A stretch of DNA of 7,725 bases. It comes from a bacterium. Its GTDB lineage: Bacteria; Bacillota_I; Bacilli_A; RFN20; CAG-826. Both the position numbers and the translations under genes were made by a program. The stretch is from the NCBI GenBank assembly GCA_004561785.1, contig SFUB01000063.1:1-7725 (forward strand). The letters run 5' to 3'. The notes below the pieces were generated by a model. The model ran no database searches and was not told where the DNA came from. It saw only the letters and a list, made by a program, of their open reading frames with translations. How positions within the stretch are numbered: position 1 is the stretch's first letter; each line of letters begins with the position of its first letter. Positions 1-6,289 of this stretch are shown here, piece after piece.

Positions 1-49
1 AACCGTCTTCTTTCCTTACATTTTCGGTAGTCCAATAGGAGAAAAACAA

Positions 50-712
50 ATGACCATTGAATTTGCGAACCGCTTAGCCGAACTTAGGAAAGAAAAAGGC
101 TATAGCCAGGAGGACTTGGCGGGAAAGCTTGGGGTTTCCAGGCAAGCTATTTCCAAGTGGGAGAGAGGCGAAGCCACTCCGGATTCTGACAACTTAATCG
201 CCTTATCCTCTTTATACGGAGTTTCCCTGGACGAACTCGTCCATCAGAAACGCGGGGAAGGCAAAGTCCTGGACGACAAAACGGAGGACGACGAAGAAAA
301 AGAGGACAGCGAAGAAAAAGAGCCCGAAACGGAAAGAGAAGAGGAAGAAATGGATCCGCGGATCAGACGCCTTCGTTTGATTGAAGGGATCGTTATCCCG
401 TCCTTGGCTTTGGTGATCACCCTTGTCTACGTTGTGACTGGTTGCTTGTTAGACGCTGCTATGCCCGATCCCTGGGTTTGGAAAATCGGGTGGGTTTTTT
501 ACCTTCTGCTTCCCGCCGTATCTTCCTCTTTTGCCTTCGTCAGAACCAAAAATTATGAGCTCATCAGTGGGATTTTGACCCCCTTGGTTGTGATGACCTA
601 TATTTTTCTTGGGATGCTCGGTGGCTATTGGCATCCCAGTTGGGTCGTCTTCTTGCTGATTCCGGTGTTTTGGGGAGTGTTCGGCGCAATCAATAAAAAA
701 GCCTCGAAGTGA
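50..712 (+). CDS. Membrane-anchored XRE-family transcriptional regulator
   Basis: This 220-residue protein has an N-terminal helix-turn-helix of the XRE/Cro-C1 type at residues 5-65. The recognition region SRQAISKWERGEATPD (30-45) is a typical XRE match. An acidic linker follows (residues 75-101, mostly D and E with some K), then four hydrophobic helices near 111-134, 144-164, 169-192 and 198-215, and a short basic tail KKASK. The architecture predicts a DNA-binding domain tethered to the inner face of the membrane. XRE regulators with short membrane tails are common in Bacillota, but their signals are mostly unknown. The ATG at 50 is preceded by AGGAG (37-41) at 8-nt spacing, which supports the start. 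It converges on the Nfu-like gene. The TGA stop lies in the loop of a hairpin. The DNA-binding call is confident; the target genes and ligand cannot be seen. Confidence 0.9.
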   Translation: MTIEFANRLAELRKEKGYSQEDLAGKLGVSRQAISKWERGEATPDSDNLIALSSLYGVSLDELVHQKRGEGKVLDDKTEDDEEKEDSEEKEPETEREEEEMDPRIRRLRLIEGIVIPSLALVITLVYVVTGCLLDAAMPDPWVWKIGWVFYLLLPAVSSSFAFVRTKNYELISGILTPLVVMTYIFLGMLGGYWHPSWVVFLLIPVFWGVFGAINKKASK

Positions 713-722
713 ATCAAGGCTT
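699..722 (-). terminator. Possible Rho-independent terminator of the Nfu-like gene
   Basis: AAGCCT (699-704) pairs with AGGCTT (717-722) around a 12-nt loop. Read on the minus strand the stem is followed by a run of T (complement of the A-run at 695-700), as expected for a terminator of the minus-strand gene ending at 737. The stem is only 6 bp and the loop is large, so it is weak. It overlaps the 3' end of the convergent XRE gene, whose TGA stop (710-712) lies in the loop. On the plus strand only TTAATAAG follows, so termination in that direction would be poor. Confidence 0.5.
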
Positions 723-736
723 AATAAGCAAATCGA

Positions 737-1042
737 TCAGAGGCCGGCTTTCGCAGCTGCGGCCTCTTCTTTTTTGCGAAGGTATTCGGCCATGAGATCG
801 GAAGGCACGCCATCGGTCTTCACGGCCATGACGCCAGGAACTTCTTCCATCAGGATGATTTCGACCCCGGAAGAGATATCTTCAGAGGCGTATAGGCATC
901 CGCTGCAGGCCCCGGTCATCGTCAAATAAACAATCCCATCGCGGAACCCAATGAAATCGATGTCGCCGCCATCCCGCTGAAGGAACGGCCTTACCTTATC
1001 GATCGTTGCTTCGATCTGTTTCTCAATCGCTTCGTCTTCCAT
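737..1042 (-). CDS. Nfu-type (NifU C-terminal domain) Fe-S cluster carrier
   Basis: The product is 101 residues and is essentially a single NifU C-terminal domain. It has the family start ATIDKVRPFLQRDGGDIDF (residues 12-30), the beta strand GIVYLTMTGACSGC (36-49) with the cluster-binding CxxC pair Cys46 and Cys49, and then an amphipathic region containing a GVEIIL/VPGV pattern. Proteins of this family hold a [4Fe-4S] cluster between the CxxC motifs of two subunits and pass it to target enzymes in the cytoplasm. Size and single-domain form resemble Bacillus YutI rather than full nif-type NifU. The last 15 residues are a charged, Ala-rich tail. The ATG at 1042 lacks a strong Shine-Dalgarno site (GGACGGGCG is the nearest purine-rich stretch), so the start rests on the family alignment. 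It is divergent from the M3 peptidase gene and has no Fe-S assembly partners in view. Confidence 0.9.
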   Translation of the reverse strand: MEDEAIEKQIEATIDKVRPFLQRDGGDIDFIGFRDGIVYLTMTGACSGCLYASEDISSGVEIILMEEVPGVMAVKTDGVPSDLMAEYLRKKEEAAAAKAGL

Positions 1043-1092
1043 AATCGCCCGTCCATTTTAGACTTGCTTGCCCAAGAAGAGAATAGCGTTTT

Positions 1093-1109
1093 TTGCCCCC
1101 ATGGGGCAA
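1093..1109. promoter_or_regulatory. 17-bp palindrome in the divergent intergenic region
   Basis: TTGCCCC (1093-1099) and GGGGCAA (1103-1109) form a perfect 7-bp inverted repeat around a 3-bp CAT spacer. It lies in the 181-bp gap between the divergent Nfu-like gene (ATG at 1042) and the M3 peptidase gene (promoter near 1140-1166). No good T-run follows on either strand, so a terminator is unlikely. Position and dyad symmetry suit an operator for a dimeric repressor or activator, but no bound protein can be named. Confidence 0.4.
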
Positions 1110-1139
1110 TTTGGCTTGAAGACGGCGCTCTTAACCCCT

Positions 1140-1166
1140 TTGTTTATTCCCTCCGGCCCTTATAAT
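1140..1166 (+). promoter_or_regulatory. Probable sigma-A type promoter for the M3 oligoendopeptidase
   Basis: A perfect TATAAT lies at 1161-1166. A weak -35 candidate, TTGTTT at 1140-1145 (3 of 6 matches to TTGACA), lies 15 bp upstream; TTTGTT at 1139-1144 gives a 16-bp spacing but fewer matches. Transcription would start near 1173, leaving a leader of about 50 nt before the ATG at 1224. The -10 element is convincing and the -35 is poor. Confidence 0.5.
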
Positions 1167-1212
1167 GCCTTTTGCCGTTTGGGCTTCCGCTTTGGCGGCG
1201 CCAGAAACGCGA

Positions 1213-1219
1213 AAGGAGA
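1213..1219 (+). promoter_or_regulatory. Shine-Dalgarno site that fixes the M3 peptidase start at 1224
   Basis: AAGGAGA at 1213-1219 sits 4 nt before the ATG at 1224 (about 6 nt from the GGAG core). The same frame stays open upstream to a TTG at 1068, but that start has no ribosome site, and it would require translating through the palindrome and the TATAAT promoter. The start at 1224 is therefore preferred. Confidence 0.8.
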
Positions 1220-1223
1220 TCTT

Positions 1224-2933
1224 ATGGCGAAAGAATTAGCCGTATTCGAAAAGTGGCCCTTCAAGGTGCCGAATATCAAATCCGCGATTGCGAAAGAAAA
1301 GAGATTCGTAGAGGATTTTAAAGCGGCTTCCAGCCCAGAAGAGGCTTTGTCCATTTGGAAAAAGCACGCAAAAAGCAACGATTTGCTTGAAAATGAAGTC
1401 ACCCATATATCGGTTCTTTATTCCTTGGACACAACGAACAAGAAATATGAGAAGGCAATGAACGTGGTCAATGAGGGCATGCCTTTGGTCCAGGCCGAGG
1501 GGAATGCCTGGAATAAGGCCCTTCTAGAAAGCCCGTACCGTCCTTTCCTTGAGCAAAAGCTTGGCTCTTTGCTCTTCCAAATGACCGAATATCAATTGAA
1601 GTCCTTCGATGAAAGAATCGTCGAGGAGTCCATCGAGGAGAATAAGCTGACCATGCAATACGGGGCCTTGATCGCCTCGGCAAAAGTTCCGTTCCGCGGA
1701 CAGGTCTATAACCTTCCCCAAATGGGGAAATTCATGCAGGACGTGGATCGGGAAACCCGCAAAGAGGCCTCGGAAGCCTATTACTCTTATCTCGATGCCA
1801 ACATCAAAGACAAAGCCGAGGAAATCTACGATTCCTTGGTGAAGGTCCGCACCAAAATGGCGAAGAAACTCGGCTACGCTTCTTATACGGATTTGGCTTA
1901 TTTCCGGATGAGCCGTTTTGATTACACCAAGGATGACGTCGCAGCCTATCGCGAGCAGATTCGTGAAATCGTCACGCCGATGGCCGCCAAAATCACTCAA
2001 GCCAATCTTAGGCGGATCGGCATTCGCTCACCTCGTCTATACGATTTGAGCCTTACTTTCAAGGAAGGGAATCCCCTCCCAAAAGGAACGACCGATGACA
2101 AGATCGAGGCCGCTAAGAAGATGTACGCGGAACTATCGCCGGAGACCGGATATTTCTTCTCCTTCATGGCCGACCATCACGTCATGGACCTAGAAGCGAA
2201 GCCTGGCAAGCAATCCGGGGGATACATGACTTATTTCCCCAAATATGGAATCCCGTTCATCTTCTCCAATTTCAACGGAACAAGTGGGGACGTGGATGTG
2301 CTTACCCATGAATTCGGTCACAGTTTCCAAGCCTATATGGCAAGAGGAATCAAAATTCCAGAATACCGTTCTCCGACCATGGAAAGCTGCGAAATCGACT
2401 CGATGTCCATGGAGTTCTTCGCGGAGCCTTGGATGAACCTCTTCTTTGAAGAGCCGGACAAATATCGTTATGTCCATCTGGCCGATTCCATCACCTTCTT
2501 GCCATACGGGGTCACGGTAGACGAGTTCCAGCATTGGGTTTACGACAACCCCGACGCCACGCCCGCGGAAAGAGACGCGAAATGGCATGAGCTGGAGGAA
2601 AAGTACACCCCTTATAAAGTCGCTTTGTATAAGGACTGCCCCTACATGGCGACCGGCCATCGTTGGCTGACCCAATCCCACATCTTTGAGTGCCCCTTCT
2701 ATTACATCGATTACACCTTGGCCCAAGTCATGGCTTTCCAGTTCTTCAATCTGGACCGGAAGAATCACGCCTTGGCTTGGAAGCGTTATTTGAAGCTTTG
2801 CAAGATGGGAGGCAAATATCCATTCCGCTCCTTGGTCAAGAAAGACGGCATGAAAGATCCCTTTGAACCGGGCGTCGTGAGCAAATCCATCAAACCTCTC
2901 CTGAAAGTCCTTAAGTCCTATAACGTGGACTGA
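1224..2933 (+). CDS. M3-family oligoendopeptidase (PepF-like zinc metallopeptidase)
   Basis: The product is 569 residues, starting MAKELAVFEKWPFKVPN. It is a cytoplasmic zinc endopeptidase that would cleave short peptides internally. The zinc site HEFGH is at residues 362-366, preceded by the family stretch FNGTSGDVDVLT. Glu390 in CEIDSMSMEF is the likely third zinc ligand, 24 residues after His366, which matches M3 spacing. The C-terminal region has GHRW (478-481) and YYIDYTLAQ (493-501), whose tyrosines correspond to substrate-binding residues in M3 peptidases. There is no signal peptide or membrane segment. The length and the SGGYMTYFPKYGIPFIF stretch before the zinc site suit the M3 oligoendopeptidase subgroup related to, but distinct from, classical 600-residue PepF. 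It has its own promoter and a strong terminator, so it is probably monocistronic. Family assignment is very secure; substrate range is not visible. Confidence 0.95.
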   Translation: MAKELAVFEKWPFKVPNIKSAIAKEKRFVEDFKAASSPEEALSIWKKHAKSNDLLENEVTHISVLYSLDTTNKKYEKAMNVVNEGMPLVQAEGNAWNKALLESPYRPFLEQKLGSLLFQMTEYQLKSFDERIVEESIEENKLTMQYGALIASAKVPFRGQVYNLPQMGKFMQDVDRETRKEASEAYYSYLDANIKDKAEEIYDSLVKVRTKMAKKLGYASYTDLAYFRMSRFDYTKDDVAAYREQIREIVTPMAAKITQANLRRIGIRSPRLYDLSLTFKEGNPLPKGTTDDKIEAAKKMYAELSPETGYFFSFMADHHVMDLEAKPGKQSGGYMTYFPKYGIPFIFSNFNGTSGDVDVLTHEFGHSFQAYMARGIKIPEYRSPTMESCEIDSMSMEFFAEPWMNLFFEEPDKYRYVHLADSITFLPYGVTVDEFQHWVYDNPDATPAERDAKWHELEEKYTPYKVALYKDCPYMATGHRWLTQSHIFECPFYYIDYTLAQVMAFQFFNLDRKNHALAWKRYLKLCKMGGKYPFRSLVKKDGMKDPFEPGVVSKSIKPLLKVLKSYNVD

Positions 2934-2939
2934 GACAAC

Positions 2940-2979
2940 AAAAGGCGAGAGAACGGGCCCCAGCCCTCTCTCGCCTTTT
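2940..2979. terminator. Strong bidirectional Rho-independent terminator
   Basis: A 13-bp perfect stem is formed by 2940-2952 (AAAAGGCGAGAGA) and 2967-2979 (its exact complement), with a 14-nt loop containing GGGCCC. On the plus strand the stem runs into TTTTTCTATTT, terminating the M3 peptidase gene 6 nt after its stop codon. On the minus strand it is followed by TTTTGTTGT, so it can also stop transcription from the convergent HTH gene ending at 3061. Confidence 0.92.
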
Positions 2980-2986
2980 TCTATTT

Positions 2987-3004
2987 GCGGAAGTCGCCTT
3001 CCGC
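2987..3004. other. Second small hairpin beside the terminator
   Basis: GCGGAAG (2987-2993) pairs with CTTCCGC (2998-3004) around a TCGC tetraloop. It has no T-run on either side, so it is not itself a terminator. It sits 7 bp from the large terminator stem in the 127-bp gap between convergent genes. It may protect the 3' end of the minus-strand transcript; this is inference. Confidence 0.35.
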
Positions 3005-3060
3005 GCAATCTTTGGTCTGCCCTCTTGAAGAAGGGGGCACAAGAAAGATAGCTTCGACGC

Positions 3061-3399
3061 CTATTTGGCGTTTTGATTCAGATCCAGCAGCGAATCCCTG
3101 AAATCGATCACCAAACGCCTTTGTTTGGGGCTCAAGCCACGAAGGTCAAGGAAATACGCCGGTGGCTCAATTCCATGGTTTTTGCTGATTCGAAGGAGAT
3201 TCGCGCGATTGGTTTTGTCAGGCTCGCAAATGCCCTTCTTCCAGTTGTGAAGGCTTTGTCTGGAGAATCTTCCCTCTTTCGCGATTTCCTCCAAAGTCAT
3301 GTGGCAAACTTCTTCCAACATGTGAATGAGTTCGAAGTAATCGATTTCAAGTTTCACCACAAAACAATAATGCCTGCCAAGGTCTTTGGCTTCTTCCAA
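3061..3399 (-). CDS. Small helix-turn-helix protein, XRE-like, TTG start
   Basis: The product is up to 112 residues. Residues 20-80 look like an XRE-type helix bundle: a first helix (YFELIHMLEEVCHM), the turn region TLEEIAKEGRFSRQSLHNWKKG (with SRQSLHNW as the recognition helix), then TNRANLLRISKNHGIEP as the closing helices. A C-terminal LSPKQRRLVIDFRDSL helix follows. It is a likely cytoplasmic DNA-binding protein of unknown target. The start is uncertain: the TTG at 3399 is in frame just after a TAA stop; in-frame GTG codons at 3360 and 3357 would give 99 or 98 residues and keep the whole domain. None has a strong ribosome site. It lies 103 bp downstream of the membrane/M32 fusion on the same strand and ends toward the bidirectional terminator. 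The fold is fairly convincing; function is unknown. Confidence 0.72.
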   Translation of the reverse strand: MEEAKDLGRHYCFVVKLEIDYFELIHMLEEVCHMTLEEIAKEGRFSRQSLHNWKKGICEPDKTNRANLLRISKNHGIEPPAYFLDLRGLSPKQRRLVIDFRDSLLDLNQNAK

Positions 3400-3469
3400 A
3401 ATCTTTTACAAAAAACAATTGGAAAAGAACATGAAAATAAAATTACGCAGGAACCTCCGCATAAAAAAC

Positions 3470-3486
3470 GTAAAACGGAATTTTAC
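3470..3486 (-). terminator. AT-rich inverted repeat after the M32 fusion: weak terminator or operator
   Basis: GTAAAA (3470-3475) and TTTTAC (3481-3486) form a 6-bp inverted repeat with a 5-bp spacer. On the minus strand it comes 16 bp after the stop codon of the 918-residue gene and is followed by GTTTTTTATG, the layout of a Rho-independent terminator. The stem is mostly A-T and would be unstable. TTTTAC recurs at 3404-3409, close to the start of the small HTH gene, so an operator half-site for that protein is an alternative reading. Confidence 0.35.
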
Positions 3487-3502
3487 AGTCCAAAAAAGAC
3501 TA

Positions 3503-6259
3503 TCAGAAATAGAATTTCTTTTTGAGATAGTCAAAATAGTATTGGGGATTCAGCTTTTCTTTCGTCACCGTTTCCAGCCATTCTTCCGGGTCTCTCCAAT
3601 CATCTTGGAAGTCCTTTTCCGTCAACCAAAGAAGGACCGGCTTCAGATTGCCGTCTTGAACGAAGCCGTGTATGTCAAAACTCTTTTCCATGGCTTTTAG
3701 GATCTGCGCCCCATAGATGTTGCCTAAGGCGTAGGACGGGAAATAGCCAATCTCTCCATCCGACCAATGGATGTCTTGAAGACATCCTTCGGAATCGTTC
3801 CTCACCTCGTAACCAAGGTACTCCTTATATTTCCTATTCCAGATTGATGGCACGTCTTCGCATTGGATGGCCCCATTGATAAGGTCTTTCTCGATTTCGT
3901 AGCGGATGATGATGTGCAGGGGGTAAGTCAGCTCATCCGCGTCACAGCGGATGGCGCCCGGCTGAACCTCATTCAGAAGACGATAGAATTGTTCGTCTGT
4001 CATCTTCGCAAATTCTGGATCAAGGTCTTTCGCCGCGAGCTTCTTCAGCGTGGGCGCGAGTTCTTTGGACCGGCCGAGGATGTTTTCGTAAAAGCGGGAA
4101 TGGGTCTCACAGATCGCCGCGGTCGCCAAGCCTTCCGCGTAATCTTGATACATCTCCTTCCCCCAGCCTTGGAACTCTAGGCAATGCCCGCCTTCGTGGA
4201 GGATCGTGAACAGGGCGCTGCGGAAGTCTTTCTCGTAAAGGCAGGTCAGGCGGATGTCGTTTTCGCCTAGGGCGTTGGAGAAGGGGTGGGGGGATTCTGC
4301 CAGGCTTCCGCGTTTCTTGTCAAAATGGATTAAATCCAGTAGGTCATCGGCAAGTTTCTTTTGCAATTCCTTTGGATAATCTTTGATTTGCGGTCTTTTT
4401 TCTTTCTTTGAAGCCTCCACGTTTTTGCGGATCAAAGGAATGAGAAACTCTTTGAGGGGATTGAAGATCGCGTCCAGCTGGGCGGAGGTCTCCCCGGGTT
4501 CATAAAGGCTCAGGCAAGCATCGTAAAGGCTTTGCCCTTCCTTCCTCCTGAGGGAGGCTTCCTCTCTTTTGGCTTCAATGCACTTCTGCCATTTTGGAAG
4601 ATAAGAACGGAAGTCGTTTTTATCTTTCGCCTTCCTCCAGGCTTCGTTGGACTCGCGGTACGCTTTCTGCCATTTCGCGTATTGATCAACGCTGACCTTG
4701 GCCATGAAATCCGTTTCTTCCTGAAGGACGCGGACGACCTTCGCCCTCCTGGGGTTTCCCAGTCCTTCCTCATTTACCTTTCGCAGGGCTTTTAAAAAAC
4801 CTTCCTCCTGATATAAGGAGGCCAGTTCTTCTTCGTAAGGGGCCAATAAATCTCCTTCTTGAGAGAGCCCTTTTTCCGGGCAAATCGTCTGAAGGTCGAA
4901 ACCCAAAACTGCCAGAAGATGATAAAGCCTCCGCTTCTTTGCCAGGTAAACCGTCAATTCCTTCCATGCTTCTTCCATTTTCTTCTCCTTCCTGTTGGAC
5001 TTTTTCCAACCGAATATCCCGAATAGCAGCAAGCCGACGCCCAACCCCAATATTAAGGAGAAAGACACAAAGGCCATGGCGGTCAAGATCACATCCCGGT
5101 AAGGGAAGTGCAAATAACCGTCGAGCAAGAGGATGAATGAGAAAACTGCGTATCCGCCGACGATCAAATCAAGGCAGGAGACCAAAAGGCCAAATGGCTG
5201 ACGCTTCTTCCAATAGGAAATCAGATTCCTGATGCAGAAGAATAAGCGCAGCAAGCCGTAGGCGATTTGGATGTAGAGGGCGAAGCTCCCGCCTTCGGAT
5301 ATGTTGATGCTCCCGATGATCGGCATCCCTGTCGAAAAAGCCGCTGAGCACAGGATCAAGGCCGCGCCTTCATAAACGCAGATCTTTGATTCCTTCATGG
5401 AGGCTAGACTTTGATCGTATATATTTCGGTGCAGCGCGTTTTTCCAAAGGAGGGCGCTCAGCCTCAAAGCGGCCAAAGTGAGATAAATCCACCCCACGAG
5501 TCCGTAGGCCGGATTCTGGGTTTCGATTGCGGCGATGGTGGAGGAAATGACGGTGATGAAGGAAGAACTGACCAAGATGTAGTTGCCGACGCTGTTTTTG
5601 ACCCCGTAACGGACGATCCCTTTGATCCGTCTGGGGAGTTTGCCTTGAAGAAGCAAAATCGAGAAAAAGAGACTCTGAGCCAAGGAGCAGAGGAAAAAGA
5701 CGATCCAAGAAGCTCCGCCGAATTCAAAAGTCGGAGGTAAGACGCCCCTCCCAATTAAATAGGGAAAGAGAAGTCCCAGGAAGAAAGAAAGCCCGGTGCA
5801 GAAAGAACAAAGGGATTCGCTGGCGAAGCTGATTCTCTTTTTCTTATAGGGCAGGAAACGCGAAAGCGCCAAAACCGCTTCCGAGCTCGTCTTCACAAAG
5901 AGAACCGCCAATGGCAAAAGGCCCAGTTTCGCCGGATTCAGGAAAGGAATCAGGGCGGTTGTTAGCAGCCAAGGGATTGGATAAATCGTGGCGAAGATTC
6001 CGTTTAAAAAAGCCGCAAATTCCTTGCATTTAATTTGTTTCTCTCCGGTTTCTTTATGATGACGCCAAACATAAAAGAGGGTGAACCCCCTGCCCAAGGA
6101 CTCAAAGAGGAAAAAGGAAGCGATTAGGCCATAGACCAAGGAATTCTCATCGGCTTTAGCAATGGCCAGGAACAAGAAGAAGGTCGTTCCGTCCAAAGAG
6201 AGGGCCAAACTCAAAAACGCGATGATCGCTCCTTTGATTTTGCTGGCCAGGGAATCCAT
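3503..6259 (-). CDS. Fusion protein: 12-helix membrane domain joined to M32 carboxypeptidase
   Basis: The frame encodes 918 residues. Residues 1-420 hold about 12 hydrophobic helices arranged as six helical hairpins, roughly 8-67, 82-140, 143-210, 222-275, 293-353 and 356-420. Most second helices end in a basic stretch (WRHH, PYKKKR, GKLPRR, WKNALHR, WKKR, WKKSNR), so those loops and the C-terminal enzyme should be cytoplasmic by the positive-inside rule. I do not recognise this membrane family. Residues 428-918 are a full-length M32 (Taq-type) metallocarboxypeptidase: HPF at 658-660, DIRLT at 668-672, the zinc site HEGGH at 688-692, Glu718 in ETHSRFYEN as third ligand 26 residues on, then ADELTYPLHIIIRYEIEK and GYFPSYALGN. 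M32 enzymes remove C-terminal residues from peptides. The linker is only about 10 residues. An internal ribosome site precedes Met428. The ATG at 6259 has GAGG only 2 nt away and a TAA just upstream; coupling to the ZIP gene ending at 6290 is likely. Confidence 0.88.
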   Translation of the reverse strand: MDSLASKIKGAIIAFLSLALSLDGTTFFLFLAIAKADENSLVYGLIASFFLFESLGRGFTLFYVWRHHKETGEKQIKCKEFAAFLNGIFATIYPIPWLLTTALIPFLNPAKLGLLPLAVLFVKTSSEAVLALSRFLPYKKKRISFASESLCSFCTGLSFFLGLLFPYLIGRGVLPPTFEFGGASWIVFFLCSLAQSLFFSILLLQGKLPRRIKGIVRYGVKNSVGNYILVSSSFITVISSTIAAIETQNPAYGLVGWIYLTLAALRLSALLWKNALHRNIYDQSLASMKESKICVYEGAALILCSAAFSTGMPIIGSINISEGGSFALYIQIAYGLLRLFFCIRNLISYWKKRQPFGLLVSCLDLIVGGYAVFSFILLLDGYLHFPYRDVILTAMAFVSFSLILGLGVGLLLFGIFGWKKSNRKEKKMEEAWKELTVYLAKKRRLYHLLAVLGFDLQTICPEKGLSQEGDLLAPYEEELASLYQEEGFLKALRKVNEEGLGNPRRAKVVRVLQEETDFMAKVSVDQYAKWQKAYRESNEAWRKAKDKNDFRSYLPKWQKCIEAKREEASLRRKEGQSLYDACLSLYEPGETSAQLDAIFNPLKEFLIPLIRKNVEASKKEKRPQIKDYPKELQKKLADDLLDLIHFDKKRGSLAESPHPFSNALGENDIRLTCLYEKDFRSALFTILHEGGHCLEFQGWGKEMYQDYAEGLATAAICETHSRFYENILGRSKELAPTLKKLAAKDLDPEFAKMTDEQFYRLLNEVQPGAIRCDADELTYPLHIIIRYEIEKDLINGAIQCEDVPSIWNRKYKEYLGYEVRNDSEGCLQDIHWSDGEIGYFPSYALGNIYGAQILKAMEKSFDIHGFVQDGNLKPVLLWLTEKDFQDDWRDPEEWLETVTKEKLNPQYYFDYLKKKFYF
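4976..4990 (-). promoter_or_regulatory. Internal Shine-Dalgarno and ATG for a free M32 carboxypeptidase
   Basis: On the minus strand AAGGAG (4990-4985) lies 6 nt before an in-frame ATG (4978-4976) at codon 428 of the fusion. From this ATG the product (3503-4978) would be 491 residues, close to the usual ~500 of M32 enzymes, and it begins MEEAWKEL as many of them do. This is a better ribosome site than that of the fusion itself. Either two products are made, or the site is a relic of two formerly separate genes. Confidence 0.6.
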
Positions 6260-6289
6260 GGCCTCAGTTTATCATGAATGGCTTTTTTA

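Noticed and set aside
739..767. AGAGGCC/GGCCTCT hairpin at the 3' end of the Nfu-like gene
   Set aside because: No T-run follows on the minus strand, and the repeat is largely explained by Ala/Glu codons and the stop region; the hairpin at 699-722 fits a terminator better.
1068..1223. In-frame N-terminal extension of the M3 peptidase to a TTG at 1068 (52 extra residues)
   Set aside because: No ribosome site at 1068, the stretch contains the TATAAT promoter and the palindrome, and a strong AAGGAGA precedes the ATG at 1224.
1524..2000. Second antisense open frame within the M3 peptidase gene
   Set aside because: It mirrors codon structure of the real gene and has no ribosome site or family signature.
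2190..3008. Long open frame (272 codons) antisense to the M3 peptidase gene
   Set aside because: It is a shadow of a well-supported coding strand, crosses the strong terminator, and its translation shows no recognisable domain.
3018..3039. Interrupted inverted repeat TGCCC/GGGCA between the convergent M3 and HTH genes
   Set aside because: It has an internal mismatch and no T-run on either strand, so it is neither a good terminator nor a clear operator.
3421..3477. Short minus-strand frame starting ATGCGGAGG upstream of the HTH gene, a possible leader peptide of 18 residues
   Set aside because: No ribosome site, no run of regulatory codons and no attenuator-like alternative hairpins could be seen.
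3073..3525. Plus-strand open frame of 150 codons over the small HTH gene
   Set aside because: It is opposite a frame with a convincing helix-turn-helix, begins without a ribosome site and has an unconvincing Lys/Phe-rich translation.
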